Assembly: GCF_002204185.1 (NCBI RefSeq)
Contig: NZ_MXPU01000007.1
Location: forward strand, 276,349 to 340,348
DNA length: 64,000 nt
Direction: 5' to 3'
Source of the DNA: Rhizobium esperanzae
GTDB taxonomy: Bacteria > Pseudomonadota > Alphaproteobacteria > Rhizobiales > Rhizobiaceae
Of the stretch, positions 54,025-63,532 are shown piece after piece (positions within the stretch are counted from its first letter, which is position 1; each line of letters begins with the position of its first letter). The position numbers and the translations under genes are program-made. Below the pieces are notes generated by a model. The model was given only the letters and a program-made list of their open reading frames with translations. It had not been told where the DNA came from and searched no databases.

Positions 54025-55374
54025 ATGATTTCGAAAATCCTCATCGCCAATCGCGGGGAAATCGCCCTTCGCGTGCTCCGGGCCTGCAAGGAGCTCGGCA
54101 TTGCCTGCGTCGTGGTGCATTCCACCGCCGACGCCGATGCCATGCATGTGCGCCTTGCCGACGAAAGCGTCTGCATCGGTCCGCCCTCCTCGCGCGAGAG
54201 CTATCTCAACATCCACCAGATCGTCGCCGCATGCGAGATCACCGGCGCCGATGCCGTGCACCCGGGCTACGGCTTTCTCTCGGAGAACGCCAAGTTTGCC
54301 GATATCCTGGAAGCGCACGGCATCACCTTCATCGGGCCGACGGCGGATCACATCCGTATCATGGGCGACAAGATCACCGCCAAGACGACGGCGCTGGAAC
54401 TCGGCATTCCCGTCGTTCCTGGCTCGGATGGCGAAGTGAAGACCGAAGAGGATGCGCTGCGGACAGCGGCCGAAATCGGCTATCCCGTGCTGATAAAGGC
54501 AACGGCCGGCGGCGGTGGGCGCGGCATGAAGGTCGCCAAGAGCGAGGCCGATCTGATCGAGGCCTGGTCGACGGCGCGCACGGAGGCGGCAGCCGCCTTC
54601 GGCAACGATGCCGTCTACATGGAAAAATACCTCGGCAAGCCGCGCCACATCGAAATCCAGGTCTTCGGTGACGGTGAAGGCAACGCCATTCATCTCGGCG
54701 AACGCGACTGTTCGCTGCAGCGCCGCCACCAGAAAGTCTGGGAAGAAGCGAATTCGCCTGCGCTCAATGTCGAGCAGCGCATGAAGATCGGCCAGATCTG
54801 CGCCGATGCCATGAAGAAGCTGAAATATCGCGGCGCCGGCACGATCGAGTTCCTCTACGAGAACGGCGAGTTCTATTTCATCGAAATGAATACCCGCCTG
54901 CAGGTGGAACATCCGATCACCGAAGCGATCACCGGCATCGACCTGGTGCACGAGCAGATCCGCGTCGCCTCCGGCGGCGGTCTCTCGGTGACGCAGGACG
55001 AGGTACATTTTTCCGGCCATGCCATCGAATGCCGGATCAATGCCGAGGACGCACGCACTTTCGTGCCCTCGCCCGGAACGATCACGCATTTCCACGCCCC
55101 GGGCGGTCTTGGCGTTCGCATCGATTCCGGCGCCTATCAGGGTTATAAGATTCCGCCCTATTACGACAGCTTGATCGGCAAGCTGATCGTGCACGGCCGC
55201 ACGCGTGTCGAATGCATGATGCGCTTGCGCCGCGCGCTCGACGAATTCGTCGTCGACGGCATCAAGACGACGCTGCCGTTGTTCCAGGATCTCGTCTCCA
55301 ACCAGGATATCGCCAACGGCGACTACGATATCCACTGGCTGGAACATTACCTCGCCAACACGCCAGCGGCATAG
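54025..55374 (+). CDS. accC: Biotin carboxylase subunit of acetyl-CoA carboxylase
   Basis: ATP-grasp enzyme that carboxylates the biotin on AccB. The 449-residue product shows [22 protein letters not shown], the glycine-rich [14 protein letters not shown], the catalytic [17 protein letters not shown] and [18 protein letters not shown], and [14 protein letters not shown]. Length is standard. The start at [11 protein letters not shown] lies 10 bp after accB. The next gene (aat) follows 7 bp after its stop. Confidence 0.97.
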   Translation: MISKILIANRGEIALRVLRACKELGIACVVVHSTADADAMHVRLADESVCIGPPSSRESYLNIHQIVAACEITGADAVHPGYGFLSENAKFADILEAHGITFIGPTADHIRIMGDKITAKTTALELGIPVVPGSDGEVKTEEDALRTAAEIGYPVLIKATAGGGGRGMKVAKSEADLIEAWSTARTEAAAAFGNDAVYMEKYLGKPRHIEIQVFGDGEGNAIHLGERDCSLQRRHQKVWEEANSPALNVEQRMKIGQICADAMKKLKYRGAGTIEFLYENGEFYFIEMNTRLQVEHPITEAITGIDLVHEQIRVASGGGLSVTQDEVHFSGHAIECRINAEDARTFVPSPGTITHFHAPGGLGVRIDSGAYQGYKIPPYYDSLIGKLIVHGRTRVECMMRLRRALDEFVVDGIKTTLPLFQDLVSNQDIANGDYDIHWLEHYLANTPAA

Positions 55375-55381
55375 GACAGGA

Positions 55382-55996
55382 ATGGCAGGATCGCGCAGGA
55401 AGTCACCAGGCATAACCCCTGATATCCTCCTGCGCGCCTATTCCATCGGCCTCTTTCCGATGGCCGAGTCTGCCGACGACCCGGAGATCTTCTGGGTCGA
55501 ACCGGAATTGCGCGGCGTTCTGCCGCTCGGTGATTTCCACATATCGAAAAGCCTCGCCAAAACGGTGCGCAGGAAACCCTTCGAAATCCGCTTCGATCAC
55601 GATTTCGACCAGGTGATCGCGGCTTGCGCGGAGGAAACATCGGGACGCCCGAGCACCTGGATCAACCAGACGATCCGATCGCTTTATTCCACGCTGTTCG
55701 GAATCGGTCATGCCCATACCGTCGAAGCCTGGGACGGCGATCAACTGGTCGGCGGCCTCTACGGTGTCTCGCTGGGTTCGGCCTTTTTCGGCGAAAGCAT
55801 GTTTTCACGCCGGACGGACGCCTCGAAAATCTGCCTTGTACACCTGGTCGACCGGCTGAGGGAAAAGGGCTTCACGTTGCTCGACACGCAATTCACCACC
55901 GAACACCTGAAGACATTCGGAGCAATCGACGTGCCGAAAGCCGAATATGCGCTGTTGCTCGCCAGCGCGATGGAATCGCCACACCTGAAGTTCTAA
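55382..55996 (+). CDS. aat: Leucyl/phenylalanyl-tRNA-protein transferase
   Basis: Adds Leu or Phe to proteins with basic N-termini and so creates N-degrons that ClpS recognises. The 204-residue product has the family pattern [42 protein letters not shown]-like [15 protein letters not shown] and [35 protein letters not shown], ending [16 protein letters not shown]. It is the last gene of the aroQ-accB-accC-aat run, 7 bp after accC. Confidence 0.95.
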   Translation: MAGSRRKSPGITPDILLRAYSIGLFPMAESADDPEIFWVEPELRGVLPLGDFHISKSLAKTVRRKPFEIRFDHDFDQVIAACAEETSGRPSTWINQTIRSLYSTLFGIGHAHTVEAWDGDQLVGGLYGVSLGSAFFGESMFSRRTDASKICLVHLVDRLREKGFTLLDTQFTTEHLKTFGAIDVPKAEYALLLASAMESPHLKF

Positions 55997-56223
55997 CGTG
56001 ATCGTTTCATCCTTGCGTAGCCGCAAAGGTAGGGCTCCTGGCGCTTGCCGCCGCCTTCCTCAAAAAGGCCGGCATCCTATTGTCATCGTGCTTGGCAGTG
56101 CGCTTCGTTTTGCCAAAGGTCTTTTCACGCGAAACAGGACACCACGGCATAGGCTCACGGCTTAACCAAGGGATGGCGCCGAAACCGTAAAGCTTTTCCG
56201 GCATCTGTCCAAGCTGATATCAA

Positions 56224-56658
56224 TCAGCGGGCTGTCGCCTTGTCCGGAGCCGGTACGTCCGAGCTTGTCTTGCAGTCCTTCAGCCAGACGTCGTAGATCG
56301 GGTGTTCGACGGCGTTCAGGCCGGGGCTGTCGGCGAACATCCAGCCGGTGAAGATGCGGCGGATCTTGCGGTCGAGCGTGATTTCGTCGACCTCGACAAA
56401 GCCGTCGATCTTCTGCGCTTCGGCTTGGTCGCGCGAATAGCAGGCCTTCGGCGTCACCTGCAGGGCGCCGAACTGTACCGTCTCATTGACATAGACGTCG
56501 AACGTCGTGATGCGGCCGGTGATCTTGTCGAGGCCGGAGAAGACGGCAACCGAATTGTCAATGCGTGCGGCATGCGCCGCAACCGGTGGAAGCAGAGCCG
56601 AGAGCGCCAGCAGCGATCCGGCGCCACGCAGGACGATGTTCCGCGTGAAGAGCTTCAT
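56224..56658 (-). CDS. DUF2155 domain exported protein
   Basis: 144 residues. Signal peptide from MKLFTRNIVLRGAGSLLALSALLPPVAAHA (cleavage near residue 30), then the DUF2155 core AVFSGLDKITGRITTFDVYVNETVQFGALQVTPKACYS, IFTGWMFADSPGLNAVEHPIYDVWLKDC. Two cysteines (in KACYS and KDCKT) probably pair. The family is conserved in alphaproteobacteria and periplasmic; its role is unknown. A GTG two codons upstream is an alternative start. It lies 114 bp downstream of the NDUFA12 gene, same strand, as in many relatives. Confidence 0.88.
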   Translation of the reverse strand: MKLFTRNIVLRGAGSLLALSALLPPVAAHAARIDNSVAVFSGLDKITGRITTFDVYVNETVQFGALQVTPKACYSRDQAEAQKIDGFVEVDEITLDRKIRRIFTGWMFADSPGLNAVEHPIYDVWLKDCKTSSDVPAPDKATAR

Positions 56659-56772
56659 ATGCACCCGTCTCCAGACATTTTCGGTTCACGGCCGCGGTCA
56701 AGCGCGGCCAACCTGCGGGTAAAGGTCAATTGTGGCCAAAAGCCGGGCTTTCGATCGCCCGGTCGAGCCGTC

Positions 56773-57171
56773 TCAGTTGCCGGGCGTCCAGGCGTCGTAA
56801 TCGCCGGTGACGCGCGGTCGCTCACCGGGAACCGCGAGCGAGCCCGGCGGACGGTAAGCCTGCGGCGAACCGGTGAGGTTCGGACGGTGCGTCTTCTGCC
56901 ATTCCTTGGCGACGTAGTCTTCCTTGGACGGCGGAACATCGGTGCGATGATGCATCCAACCATGCCAGCCCGGCGGAATGGCGGAGGCTTCGGCATAACC
57001 CTTGTAGATCACCCAGCGCTTCGGCAGGCCATAGGAAGATATGCCGCCTTCATAATAGACGTTGCCGAACTCATCCTCGCCCACGCGCTTGCCAAAACGC
57101 CAGGTCGCAAAACGCGTGCCTATCGTCTGACTGTTCCACCAGGTGAAGATTTGAACCAGAAGATTCCGCAT
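56773..57171 (-). CDS. Complex I NDUFA12 homologue (NADH:ubiquinone oxidoreductase 17.2-kDa subunit)
   Basis: 132 residues, the standard length. The sequence LLVQIFTWWNSQTIGTRFATWRFGKRVGEDEFGNVYYE is diagnostic of NDUFA12, followed by RRWVIYKG-like KRWVIYKGYAEASAIPPGWHGWMHHRTDVPP. It is the third supernumerary complex I subunit of alphaproteobacteria seen in this window. The start MRNLLVQIF at 57171 is preceded by GGAAAAG. It is upstream of DUF2155, probably co-transcribed. Confidence 0.95.
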   Translation of the reverse strand: MRNLLVQIFTWWNSQTIGTRFATWRFGKRVGEDEFGNVYYEGGISSYGLPKRWVIYKGYAEASAIPPGWHGWMHHRTDVPPSKEDYVAKEWQKTHRPNLTGSPQAYRPPGSLAVPGERPRVTGDYDAWTPGN

Positions 57172-57273
57172 GTCTTTTCCTTGTGCCCGCCATTGCGGGC
57201 CAAACCAGAATTTAGCCCCTCGCTTATGCCGTCGCCAAGCCGAATTGTCCAGCGATTCCACGAGAGGCAAGGG

Positions 57274-57505
57274 TCATTTCAAGGCCATCTTGAAGCCGAG
57301 ATGCGAAGGCTTGAAGCCAAGCCTTTCATAGAAACGATGGGCATCCTTGCGTAGGGAATTCGAGGTCAGCTGTACCAGCCGCACGCCGCGGCCTTTTGCC
57401 TCTGATATGGCGAATTCCATCATTCCAGCACCAATCCCCTGCCCACGCATGTCAGCCCCCGTCTTTGCGAAATGAGAATGTCCGACAATTCGGCCGCCAC
57501 GAAGA
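57274..57505 (-). pseudogene. C-terminal half of a GNAT acetyltransferase (remnant)
   Basis: Directly after the stop of the next gene, the reverse strand reads HFAKTGADMRGQGIGAGMMEFAI...RGVRLVQLTSNSLRKDAHRFYERLGFKPSHLGFKMALK before TGA (57274-57276). This is the acetyl-CoA-binding half of a GNAT (R-G-x-G-I-G loop and LTSN..R..AHRFYERLGF). The N-terminal half is absent, with no start codon at the front except an internal ATG. Probably a relic of a second GNAT gene. Confidence 0.7.
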
Positions 57506-58009
57506 TCAATGCCCTTCCAGCGGTTTTTCGAAAATCAGCGAGGGAATGCCGGATTGTCCGGGTGCGCTATTCTCGTTGCGGCCGACTTCGGTGAAATCAT
57601 GCGCCCGGTAGAAGGCGATCGCCGCCGCATTCTGCGGCTCGACTTCCAGACGCATGATCTCAGCATCCGGAAAGCAGGTTTCGAGCTCGGCGAAGATATC
57701 GCGGCCGATGCCCTGGCGCTGCAGCGACGGGTCGACATAGAGGAGATGCAGCATGACCGTCTTCGTCAGCGCATGCGACATCGCTGCATAACCCATGCCG
57801 CCGATGTTGCGGCCATTATCGGCGACCAGGAACTCGGCATCCCTGCGTGCCAGCCGCGCCTTCAGCGCTGCCGGCGTAAAGAGATGGGCGATCAGATCGT
57901 CCACCTTTGTTTTGCCGTGGAGATCGTCATAGGTGGCGTGAAAGCTTTCCACCAGAAGAGCGCGCACCTTCTCGAGGTCGCGCTCACCGGCGGTGCGGAC
58001 GAAATACAC
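57506..58009 (-). CDS. GNAT family N-acetyltransferase
   Basis: 167 residues with a complete GNAT fold: FVRTAGERDLEKVRALLVESF at the front, a beta-strand VMLHLLYVDPSLQRQGIGRDIFAELE with the acetyl-CoA loop QRQGIG, and LEVEPQNAAAIAFYRAHDFTEVGR. The substrate is unknown. It ends 4 bp upstream of nothing but the GNAT relic, and starts 3 bp after the gatB stop in the reverse direction, so it is co-transcribed with gatB. Confidence 0.9.
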   Translation of the reverse strand: MYFVRTAGERDLEKVRALLVESFHATYDDLHGKTKVDDLIAHLFTPAALKARLARRDAEFLVADNGRNIGGMGYAAMSHALTKTVMLHLLYVDPSLQRQGIGRDIFAELETCFPDAEIMRLEVEPQNAAAIAFYRAHDFTEVGRNENSAPGQSGIPSLIFEKPLEGH

Positions 58010-58012
58010 GGG

Positions 58013-59515
58013 CTATTCCTCGATGCCGAGCTTCGCCTTGACGAGTGCCTGGACCGCCTGCGGATTGGCCTTGCCGCCAGTCGCCTTCATCACCTGACCG
58101 ACGAACCATGCCGCCATGGTCGGCTTCGCCTTGACCTTTTCGACCTGTTCGGGATTGGCGGCGATGATCTCGTCCACGGCCTTTTCGATGGCGCCGGTAT
58201 CCGTCACCTGCTTCATGCCGCGCAGTTCGACGATTTCGGCCGGATCGCCGCCTTCGGTCAGCACGATCTCGAAAAGGTCCTTGGCGATCTTGCCGGAGAT
58301 GGTTCCGGCCTTGATGAGGTCGATGATCGCGCCGAGCTGGGCCGGCGAGACCGGCGTCTGTTCGATGTCCTTGCCGGTACGGTTCAGCGCACCGAGCAGG
58401 TCGTTGATCACCCAGTTTGCCGCCGTCTTGCCGTCGCGGCCGGCGGCCACGGCCTCGAAATAATCGGCGATCGCCTTTTCGGAAACCAGCACGGAGGCAT
58501 CGTAGACCGACAGGCCGAGTTCACGCACGAAGCGCTCCTTCTTGTCGTCGGGCAGTTCCGGCAGATCGGCTTCGAGCGCCTTGACGAAGGCATCGTCGAA
58601 TTCGAGGGGCAGCAGATCCGGATCGGGGAAGTAGCGGTAATCGTGCGCGTCTTCCTTGGAGCGCATGGAACGCGTCTCGCCCTTGTTCGGGTCGAAGAGG
58701 CGTGTCTCCTGCTCGATCGTGCCGCCATCTTCCAGGATGCCAATCTGGCGGCGGGCTTCATATTCGATCGCCTGGCCGATGAAGCGGATGGAGTTGACGT
58801 TCTTGATCTCGCAGCGCGTGCCGAAAGCCTCGCCCGGGCGGCGGACGGAGACGTTGACGTCGGCGCGCATCGAGCCCTCGTCCATGTTGCCGTCGCAAGT
58901 GCCGAGATAACGCACGATCGAACGCAGCTTGGTCATATAGGCCTTGGCTTCGTCGGATGAACGCATGTCGGGCTTGGAGACGATTTCCATCAGTGCCACG
59001 CCGGATCGGTTCAGATCGACATAGGACATGGTCGCATGCTGGTCGTGCATCGACTTGCCGGCATCCTGTTCCAGGTGCAGGCGCTCGATGCCGATCTCGA
59101 TATCCTCAAATTGGCCTTGGCGATCCGGCCCAAGCGAAATGACGATCTTGCCCTCGCCGACGATCGGATCCTTATATTGCGAGATCTGATAGCCCTGCGG
59201 CAGGTCCGGGTAGAAATAGTTCTTGCGATCGAAGACCGAGCGCTTGTTGATCTGAGCCTTCAGGCCGAGACCGGTGCGCACGGCCTGCTTGACGCATTCC
59301 TCGTTGATAACGGGTAGCATGCCCGGCATAGCCGCATCGACCAGCGATACGTTCGAATTCTGCGGCTTGCCGAATTCCGTCGAGGCGCCGGAGAAAAGCT
59401 TCGAATTGGACAGCACCTGGGCATGGACTTCCATGCCCACGATGACTTCCCAGTCGCCGGTGGCGCCGGGGATGAAGCGTTTCGGATCGGGCGTGCGGAC
59501 GTCGACAAGGGTCAT
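58013..59515 (-). CDS. gatB: Aspartyl/glutamyl-tRNA amidotransferase subunit B
   Basis: Core subunit of GatCAB, which converts Glu-tRNA-Gln (and Asp-tRNA-Asn) to the amide form. 500 residues, standard. Features: [20 protein letters not shown], the zinc/kinase region [45 protein letters not shown], the GatB/YqeY C-terminal domain near residues 350-500. The start at MTLVDVRTP has only a weak ribosome-binding site. GatA and GatC are not in the window. Confidence 0.96.
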   Translation of the reverse strand: MTLVDVRTPDPKRFIPGATGDWEVIVGMEVHAQVLSNSKLFSGASTEFGKPQNSNVSLVDAAMPGMLPVINEECVKQAVRTGLGLKAQINKRSVFDRKNYFYPDLPQGYQISQYKDPIVGEGKIVISLGPDRQGQFEDIEIGIERLHLEQDAGKSMHDQHATMSYVDLNRSGVALMEIVSKPDMRSSDEAKAYMTKLRSIVRYLGTCDGNMDEGSMRADVNVSVRRPGEAFGTRCEIKNVNSIRFIGQAIEYEARRQIGILEDGGTIEQETRLFDPNKGETRSMRSKEDAHDYRYFPDPDLLPLEFDDAFVKALEADLPELPDDKKERFVRELGLSVYDASVLVSEKAIADYFEAVAAGRDGKTAANWVINDLLGALNRTGKDIEQTPVSPAQLGAIIDLIKAGTISGKIAKDLFEIVLTEGGDPAEIVELRGMKQVTDTGAIEKAVDEIIAANPEQVEKVKAKPTMAAWFVGQVMKATGGKANPQAVQALVKAKLGIEE

Positions 59516-59661
59516 TTGATGCTCTTTGCAGGCTGTTCTTTTCCACTGGTGAGGTAAAGGAAATGGCATTCCGGTGCAAGGCTTTCCCCATCGCACACCG
59601 TGGTTTGACGAAGGGCGGCGACATTTGCCGTTGGTTAACGGAGGCGTGGCAGTGTAGCCGC

Positions 59662-59973
59662 ATGACGACGAGCGATATCACCAAACTGGCCGCACTGTTT
59701 CTGGCGCTGAACCTGATCGTCTTTTCGGTCTATTTCCTCGACAAGCAGGCGGCGCGCCAGGGCGGATGGCGCATCAGCGAGCGTACGCTTTTGACCCTTG
59801 CGCTGATCGGCGGCAGCCTCGGCGCGGTGGCGGCACAGCAGATCCTGCGCCACAAGACGAGGAAGGAGCCGTTCCGGTCGATCCTGACGGCGATCCTGAT
59901 CCTCCACGGCGCCTTGGCCACGGTGCTGGCCTTCGCGCCGCTATGGGCCCCTCGCCTTCATCTGGATTTTTAA
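59662..59973 (+). CDS. DUF1294 family membrane protein
   Basis: 103 residues with three hydrophobic segments ([55 protein letters not shown]) in the arrangement of DUF1294. Typical family residues D-K-x-A-A..G-x-W-R-I-x-E are present in [20 protein letters not shown] and RHKTRKEPF. The family is of unknown function. The start MTTSDITKL at 59662 is preferred. It overlaps the end of the convergent GNAT gene by four bases. Confidence 0.85.
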   Translation: MTTSDITKLAALFLALNLIVFSVYFLDKQAARQGGWRISERTLLTLALIGGSLGAVAAQQILRHKTRKEPFRSILTAILILHGALATVLAFAPLWAPRLHLDF

Positions 59974-60485
59974 ACTCCAGAATTCCTGCCATAGCCGTCC
60001 TGGCTGTCCGAAACCAGCGGCTTCGTCAGCCCGACAGAGGGCACGTCGCGATCAAGCTTCGGATTATAGGCGACCGACAGCCAGTGGATGCCATAACCGT
60101 GCTTCCGAAAAAAGCCGATTGCCTCGCCATTGCCTGAATGGGTCTGCACCGCCGCCGTCTCAAAGCCTCGGCCGGCGATATCCTTCTCAATGCGTTCGAG
60201 AAGGGCTGAGCCCAGTCCCTGCCGGGTGAAGATGGGATCGATCCAGAAATCCGAGATGGTTTCGTCCAATCCCTCGCGTGCAGCCCAGCCCGCGACCTGG
60301 CCGTTCTGCTCGATGACTGTAATGGTCAGCCAGTCATTCTCCACGAAGTTGCGAAAGGCGCTGCGCGCTGCGTCGATCATCGCGTCCGGTTCGCCGATCG
60401 ACGCCATCGCCTTTTGCCAGGCCCTCAGCCCGATCTCACTCAACAGTTCCGCTTCCCCGTCGCGGGCATTGCGAATGTGGATCAA
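59970..60485 (-). CDS. GNAT family N-acetyltransferase beside yjhX
   Basis: 171 residues from the TTG at 60485, which has GGAGG five bases upstream; the GTG six bases earlier touches that site and is less likely. The GNAT core is complete: IRNARDGEAELLSEIGLRAW, WIDPIFTRQGLGSALLERIEK with the RQGLGS acetyl-CoA loop, and HSGNGEAIGFFRKHGYG. In E. coli the YjhX (TopAI) toxin is paired with YjhQ, a GNAT-type antitoxin; here a GNAT gene is divergent from yjhX, so a toxin-antitoxin link is possible but unproven. Confidence 0.85.
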   Translation of the reverse strand: MIHIRNARDGEAELLSEIGLRAWQKAMASIGEPDAMIDAARSAFRNFVENDWLTITVIEQNGQVAGWAAREGLDETISDFWIDPIFTRQGLGSALLERIEKDIAGRGFETAAVQTHSGNGEAIGFFRKHGYGIHWLSVAYNPKLDRDVPSVGLTKPLVSDSQDGYGRNSGV

Positions 60486-60793
60486 CGACACCTCCGCGTT
60501 ACCCCTCCAACTAGATCACTGAGTCGCGGAATTTACCAGTAGCTGCAAAGGGATGATCAACCGAAACCAGTGTTTTCGACCGGTTTTCACCGACAAGGAT
60601 GCTCTTGACCGCTTTTTCCGGGCTGAATAATAGATCTTGTCGAGGTGTTTTATGTTGAACCTGCCTGAGACCCGGTAAAGGCCCTGCCCGCGAGTTTTCT
60701 CGCGCGCATGGGCCCGAAAACGAAGCCCTGACGTTCGAATGAGCGCCAGATCGTTTTTGTGCGCCCTTACGGCGCGATACCGGATCTCACAAC
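60486..60793. other. Divergent region between the GNAT and yjhX genes
   Basis: 308 bp without a gene. It holds the hairpin CGCGAG-TTTT-CTCGCG (60689-60704) flanked by GGCCC/GGGCC, and presumably both promoters. No single promoter call is convincing. Confidence 0.4.
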
Positions 60794-61066
60794 ATGGACA
60801 TTTCCCGGACGGAGCAGCGCATCCTGCATCTCATGGCCCAAGGCGGCCGCATCGAAATTACCCGCGACGACTACAGAAAGATCGAAAACGTCAGTTGCTT
60901 CACCCGCGACGGATGGCTCTATCCCGGCGTCGATCTCAATCTCTTCCGCAGACTGAAGCGGCTGAAGGCGATCAAGTCTTCACGCGGGCAGCCCTACCGG
61001 ATCACCGAACGAGGGCTGAGACTGGTCGTAAGCGACAAGCAGACCCCATCTGGCGAAGCAGCTTAG
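60794..61066 (+). pseudogene. yjhX: YjhX/TopAI-like toxin gene, interrupted by IS66 at codon 78
   Basis: The first 78 codons give the YjhX pattern: DISRTEQRILHLMAQGGRIE, CFTRDGWLYPGVDLNLFRRLKRL and SSRGQPYRITERGLRLV. At 61028 the IS66 element begins, so the ribosome now reads 12 foreign residues (VSDKQTPSGEAA) before a stop. The missing last seven codons, RSQLDNR, plus the stop lie at 63533-63556, right after the second target duplication. Rejoined, the protein is 85 residues, the usual length. The E. coli homologue inhibits topoisomerase I; whether the chimeric 90-residue product is active is unknown. Confidence 0.9.
61020..61027. repeat. Left 8-bp target duplication of the IS66 element
   Basis: GACTGGTC, identical to 63525-63532. 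Eight bases is the standard IS66 duplication. Confidence 0.95.
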
Positions 61067-61147
61067 CGGTCGGCTATCGGTAGCGGACACGATGAACTGC
61101 TGTGAGCTTCTATGTCTGCGCCTAGCTCTGGAACTAGAACTTTTCAT

Positions 61148-61495
61148 ATGATCGAGGCTGTTGCGGACCGATTTGAGGGCGCGCCTCGGCAGCTTCGGCG
61201 GCGCTGGTCAGACGATTTTAAAGCGCGTGCAGTTGCAGAGGCACTCGAGCCTGGCTCGAGCGTGTCAGCGATCGCACGTCGGCTTGATATCTATCCGTCA
61301 CAACTGTTTGGCTGGCGTCGCGCCGCCCTGGGCTCTCACAAGGAGAACATAGCGCCGATCGGTCATAAGGCAGTCACGCCATCTGCCGACGGCGCGATAA
61401 TCGAAGTTCTGATTGGCGATGTCGTAGTGCGCGCTCCCGCCGATGTGGACGAAGCTCATCTGCAGCGTGTCATCCGGGCAGTTCGCTCAGCATGA
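61148..61495 (+). CDS. IS66 accessory protein TnpA
   Basis: 115 residues. A helix-turn-helix of the IS66 OrfA/IS3-like type is in RRRWSDDFKARAVAEALEPGSSVSAIARRLDIYPSQLFGWRRAAL. The end (GDVVVRAPADVDEAHLQRVIRAVRSA) is the usual IS66 TnpA C-terminus. Its stop overlaps the tnpB start in ATGA. An upstream start at 61112 is possible. It probably binds the IS ends and is needed with TnpB for transposition. Confidence 0.92.
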   Translation: MIEAVADRFEGAPRQLRRRWSDDFKARAVAEALEPGSSVSAIARRLDIYPSQLFGWRRAALGSHKENIAPIGHKAVTPSADGAIIEVLIGDVVVRAPADVDEAHLQRVIRAVRSA

Positions 61496-61836
61496 TCCCC
61501 GCAGGTGTAAAGGTCTTCCTCGCCAGTCACCCCATCGACTTTCGTAAAGGGCCGGACAGTTTGCTGTCGCTGGTGCGCGACGCCGGCAGTGATCCGTTCA
61601 ATGGCTCGCTTTATGTCTTCCGGGCGAAGCGGGCGGACCGGGTCAAGATCGTCTGGTGGGATGGATCAGGGGTCTGCCTCTATTCCAAGCGGTTGGAGAA
61701 GGCGCAGTTCTGCTGGCCGCGGATCGGCCACAACCGGGTGCAGCTCAATCACGCTCAGCTCATGGCGCTCGTTGACGGCATGGACTGGAAACGGGTGCGC
61801 TCAGTGGCGGTGAAGCCGCCGGAGATTGTTGGGTAA
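61492..61836 (+). CDS. IS66 accessory protein TnpB
   Basis: 114 residues of the IS66 Orf2 family: IPAGVKVFLASHPIDFRKGPDSLLSLV, GSLYVFRAKRADRVKIVWWDGSGVCLYSKRLEKAQF and WPRIGHNRVQLNHAQL, ending LVDGMDWKRV. The family is required for IS66 transposition though its activity is unknown. Translationally coupled to tnpA; 73 bp before tnpC. Confidence 0.95.
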   Translation: MIPAGVKVFLASHPIDFRKGPDSLLSLVRDAGSDPFNGSLYVFRAKRADRVKIVWWDGSGVCLYSKRLEKAQFCWPRIGHNRVQLNHAQLMALVDGMDWKRVRSVAVKPPEIVG

Positions 61837-61909
61837 AGGGCTGCGGCGAAGTGAATCAACCGCCTGAAAAGGCAGGAAAACCGGAGCAAATTGTGCTCTG
61901 GTAGGCCTC

Positions 61910-63502
61910 ATGACACCGCCCGATCTACAGCTCCCGGATGATGTAGAGACCCTGAAAGCCATGGTCCTTGCCATGGCCGAGAAGGCAGCGCGCACCGATG
62001 CTCTCGAGAGCGAGGTCGCAGACCTGAAAGCCAGAAACGCCGATGCCGACGAACGCATCGAGCGACTGACCCAGATCCTGAAAGCCTTCGATCGCGCCCG
62101 CTTCGGCCGGCAATCGGAAAAGCTCGGCTCTCCGGGCATCGATGATGAGCAGCAGGCTTTTGTCTTCGAGGAAATCGAGACCGGTATCTCGGCAATCCGA
62201 GCCAAGGTAAACAAGGGTGCCGCTGATCCCGATGCGAAACGTGCACCCCGGCCGCGCAAGGGCTTTGCACCTCATCTGGAACGAGTCGAAGTGGTGATCG
62301 AGCCGGATGAACTGCACGAACACATCGGCAAACAGAAGGTGCTGATCGGAGAAGACGTCTCGGAGCGACTGGACGTCGTGCCGGCGAAGTTCCGCGTCAT
62401 CGTCACCCGGCGGCCGAAGTATGCCTTCAAGAACGAAGACGGCGTCATCCAGGCAGCCGCGCCCGCGCACATCATCGAGGGTGGCATTCCAACGGAAGCG
62501 CTTCTCGCCCAGATCGCTGTCTCGAAGTATGCAGATGGCCTTCCGCTCTATCGACAGGAGGCAATCTATGCACGCGACAAGGTTGAGCTTGACCGGAAGC
62601 TGATGGCCCAATGGATGGGCAAGCTCGGCTACGAGCTCGATATCCTGGCCGACTACATCCTCGCCGAGATCAAGAAGGCTGAGCGCATCTTTGCGGACGA
62701 GACGACATTGCCAACGCTCGCGCCTGGATCCGGATCGGCAAAGACAGCCTGGCTATGGGCTTATGCGAGGGATGATAGACTCTTTGGCGGTAGTGGCCCG
62801 CCGATGGTCGCCTATCGCTTCGAAGATAGCCGCGCTGGCGATCGCGTCGCCCGGCATCTGAATGGCTATCGCGGTATCCTTCAGGTGGACGGGCATGGTG
62901 CCTACAACAAGCTTGCCCGATCTGACGGCGGCAATGACGGCGTGATGCTGGCCGGCTGCTGGTCCCATAGCAGGCGCAAGTTCTACGAACTCCACGCCTC
63001 GGACAGCTCCAAGATAGCCAGCGAGACGGTGGAATTGATGGCAAAGCTCTGGGAGGTGGAAGCGGCGGCCCGGGGGCAGAGCCCTGACGCGCGTGTCGCG
63101 GCACGTCAGGCGACATCTGCTGCAGTTGTCACTGAGCTCTTCGCCCTGTGGCAAAAGACCCTGCCGCGGATCTCCGGCAAGTCGAAGCTCGCAGAAGCGA
63201 TCCGCTATGCCACCTCGCGTCGCTCCATCTTCGAACGCTTCCTTACCGACGGCCGCATCGAGCTCGACAGCAACATCGTTGAGCGTGCCATCAGGCCCCA
63301 GACGATCACGAGAAAGAACAGTCTCTTCGCCGGCAGCGATGGCGGTGGAAGGACCTGGGCGACTATCGCCACGCTCCTTCAGACGGCGAAGATGAACAAC
63401 GTGGACCCGCAGGCTTGGCTCACCCAAACACTTGAGCGGATCGCCAACGGCTGGCCGAGCAGCGATCTCGATGCACTCATGCCGTGGAATTACGCGCGCT
63501 GA
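61910..63502 (+). CDS. IS66 family transposase TnpC
   Basis: 530 residues. N-terminal coiled coil (METLKAMVLAMAEKAARTDALESEV-like, about 10-60), then the TnpC DNA-binding region (FGRQSEKLGSPG, VVIEPDELHEH) and the catalytic core with D in FADETTLPTLAPG, D in LQVDGHGAYNKLA and E in SNIVERAIRPQTITRKNSLFAGSDGGG. Complete length. It ends 22 bp before the right inverted repeat. Confidence 0.96.
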   Translation: MTPPDLQLPDDVETLKAMVLAMAEKAARTDALESEVADLKARNADADERIERLTQILKAFDRARFGRQSEKLGSPGIDDEQQAFVFEEIETGISAIRAKVNKGAADPDAKRAPRPRKGFAPHLERVEVVIEPDELHEHIGKQKVLIGEDVSERLDVVPAKFRVIVTRRPKYAFKNEDGVIQAAAPAHIIEGGIPTEALLAQIAVSKYADGLPLYRQEAIYARDKVELDRKLMAQWMGKLGYELDILADYILAEIKKAERIFADETTLPTLAPGSGSAKTAWLWAYARDDRLFGGSGPPMVAYRFEDSRAGDRVARHLNGYRGILQVDGHGAYNKLARSDGGNDGVMLAGCWSHSRRKFYELHASDSSKIASETVELMAKLWEVEAAARGQSPDARVAARQATSAAVVTELFALWQKTLPRISGKSKLAEAIRYATSRRSIFERFLTDGRIELDSNIVERAIRPQTITRKNSLFAGSDGGGRTWATIATLLQTAKMNNVDPQAWLTQTLERIANGWPSSDLDALMPWNYAR

Positions 63503-63524
63503 ACGGTCTCAGCTTGCCGCTTAC

Positions 63525-63532
63525 GACTGGTC
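63525..63532. repeat. Right 8-bp target duplication of the IS66 element
   Basis: GACTGGTC, matching 61020-61027; it restores the yjhX frame up to codon 78. Confidence 0.95.

Larger units (their letters stand above)
61028..63524 (+). mobile_element. Complete IS66-family insertion sequence, 2497 bp
   Basis: Terminal inverted repeats GTAAGCGACAAGC-AGACC (61028-61045) and, on the other strand, GTAAGCGGCAAGCTGAGACC (63505-63524). An 8-bp target duplication flanks it, and the tnpA-tnpB-tnpC gene set is intact. The insertion is in yjhX. The matching duplication and open genes imply recent and possibly still active transposition. Confidence 0.95.

Noticed and set aside
56007..56204. A 65-codon reverse frame between aat and DUF2155
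   Set aside because: No ribosome-binding site and no protein-like pattern; treated as intergenic.
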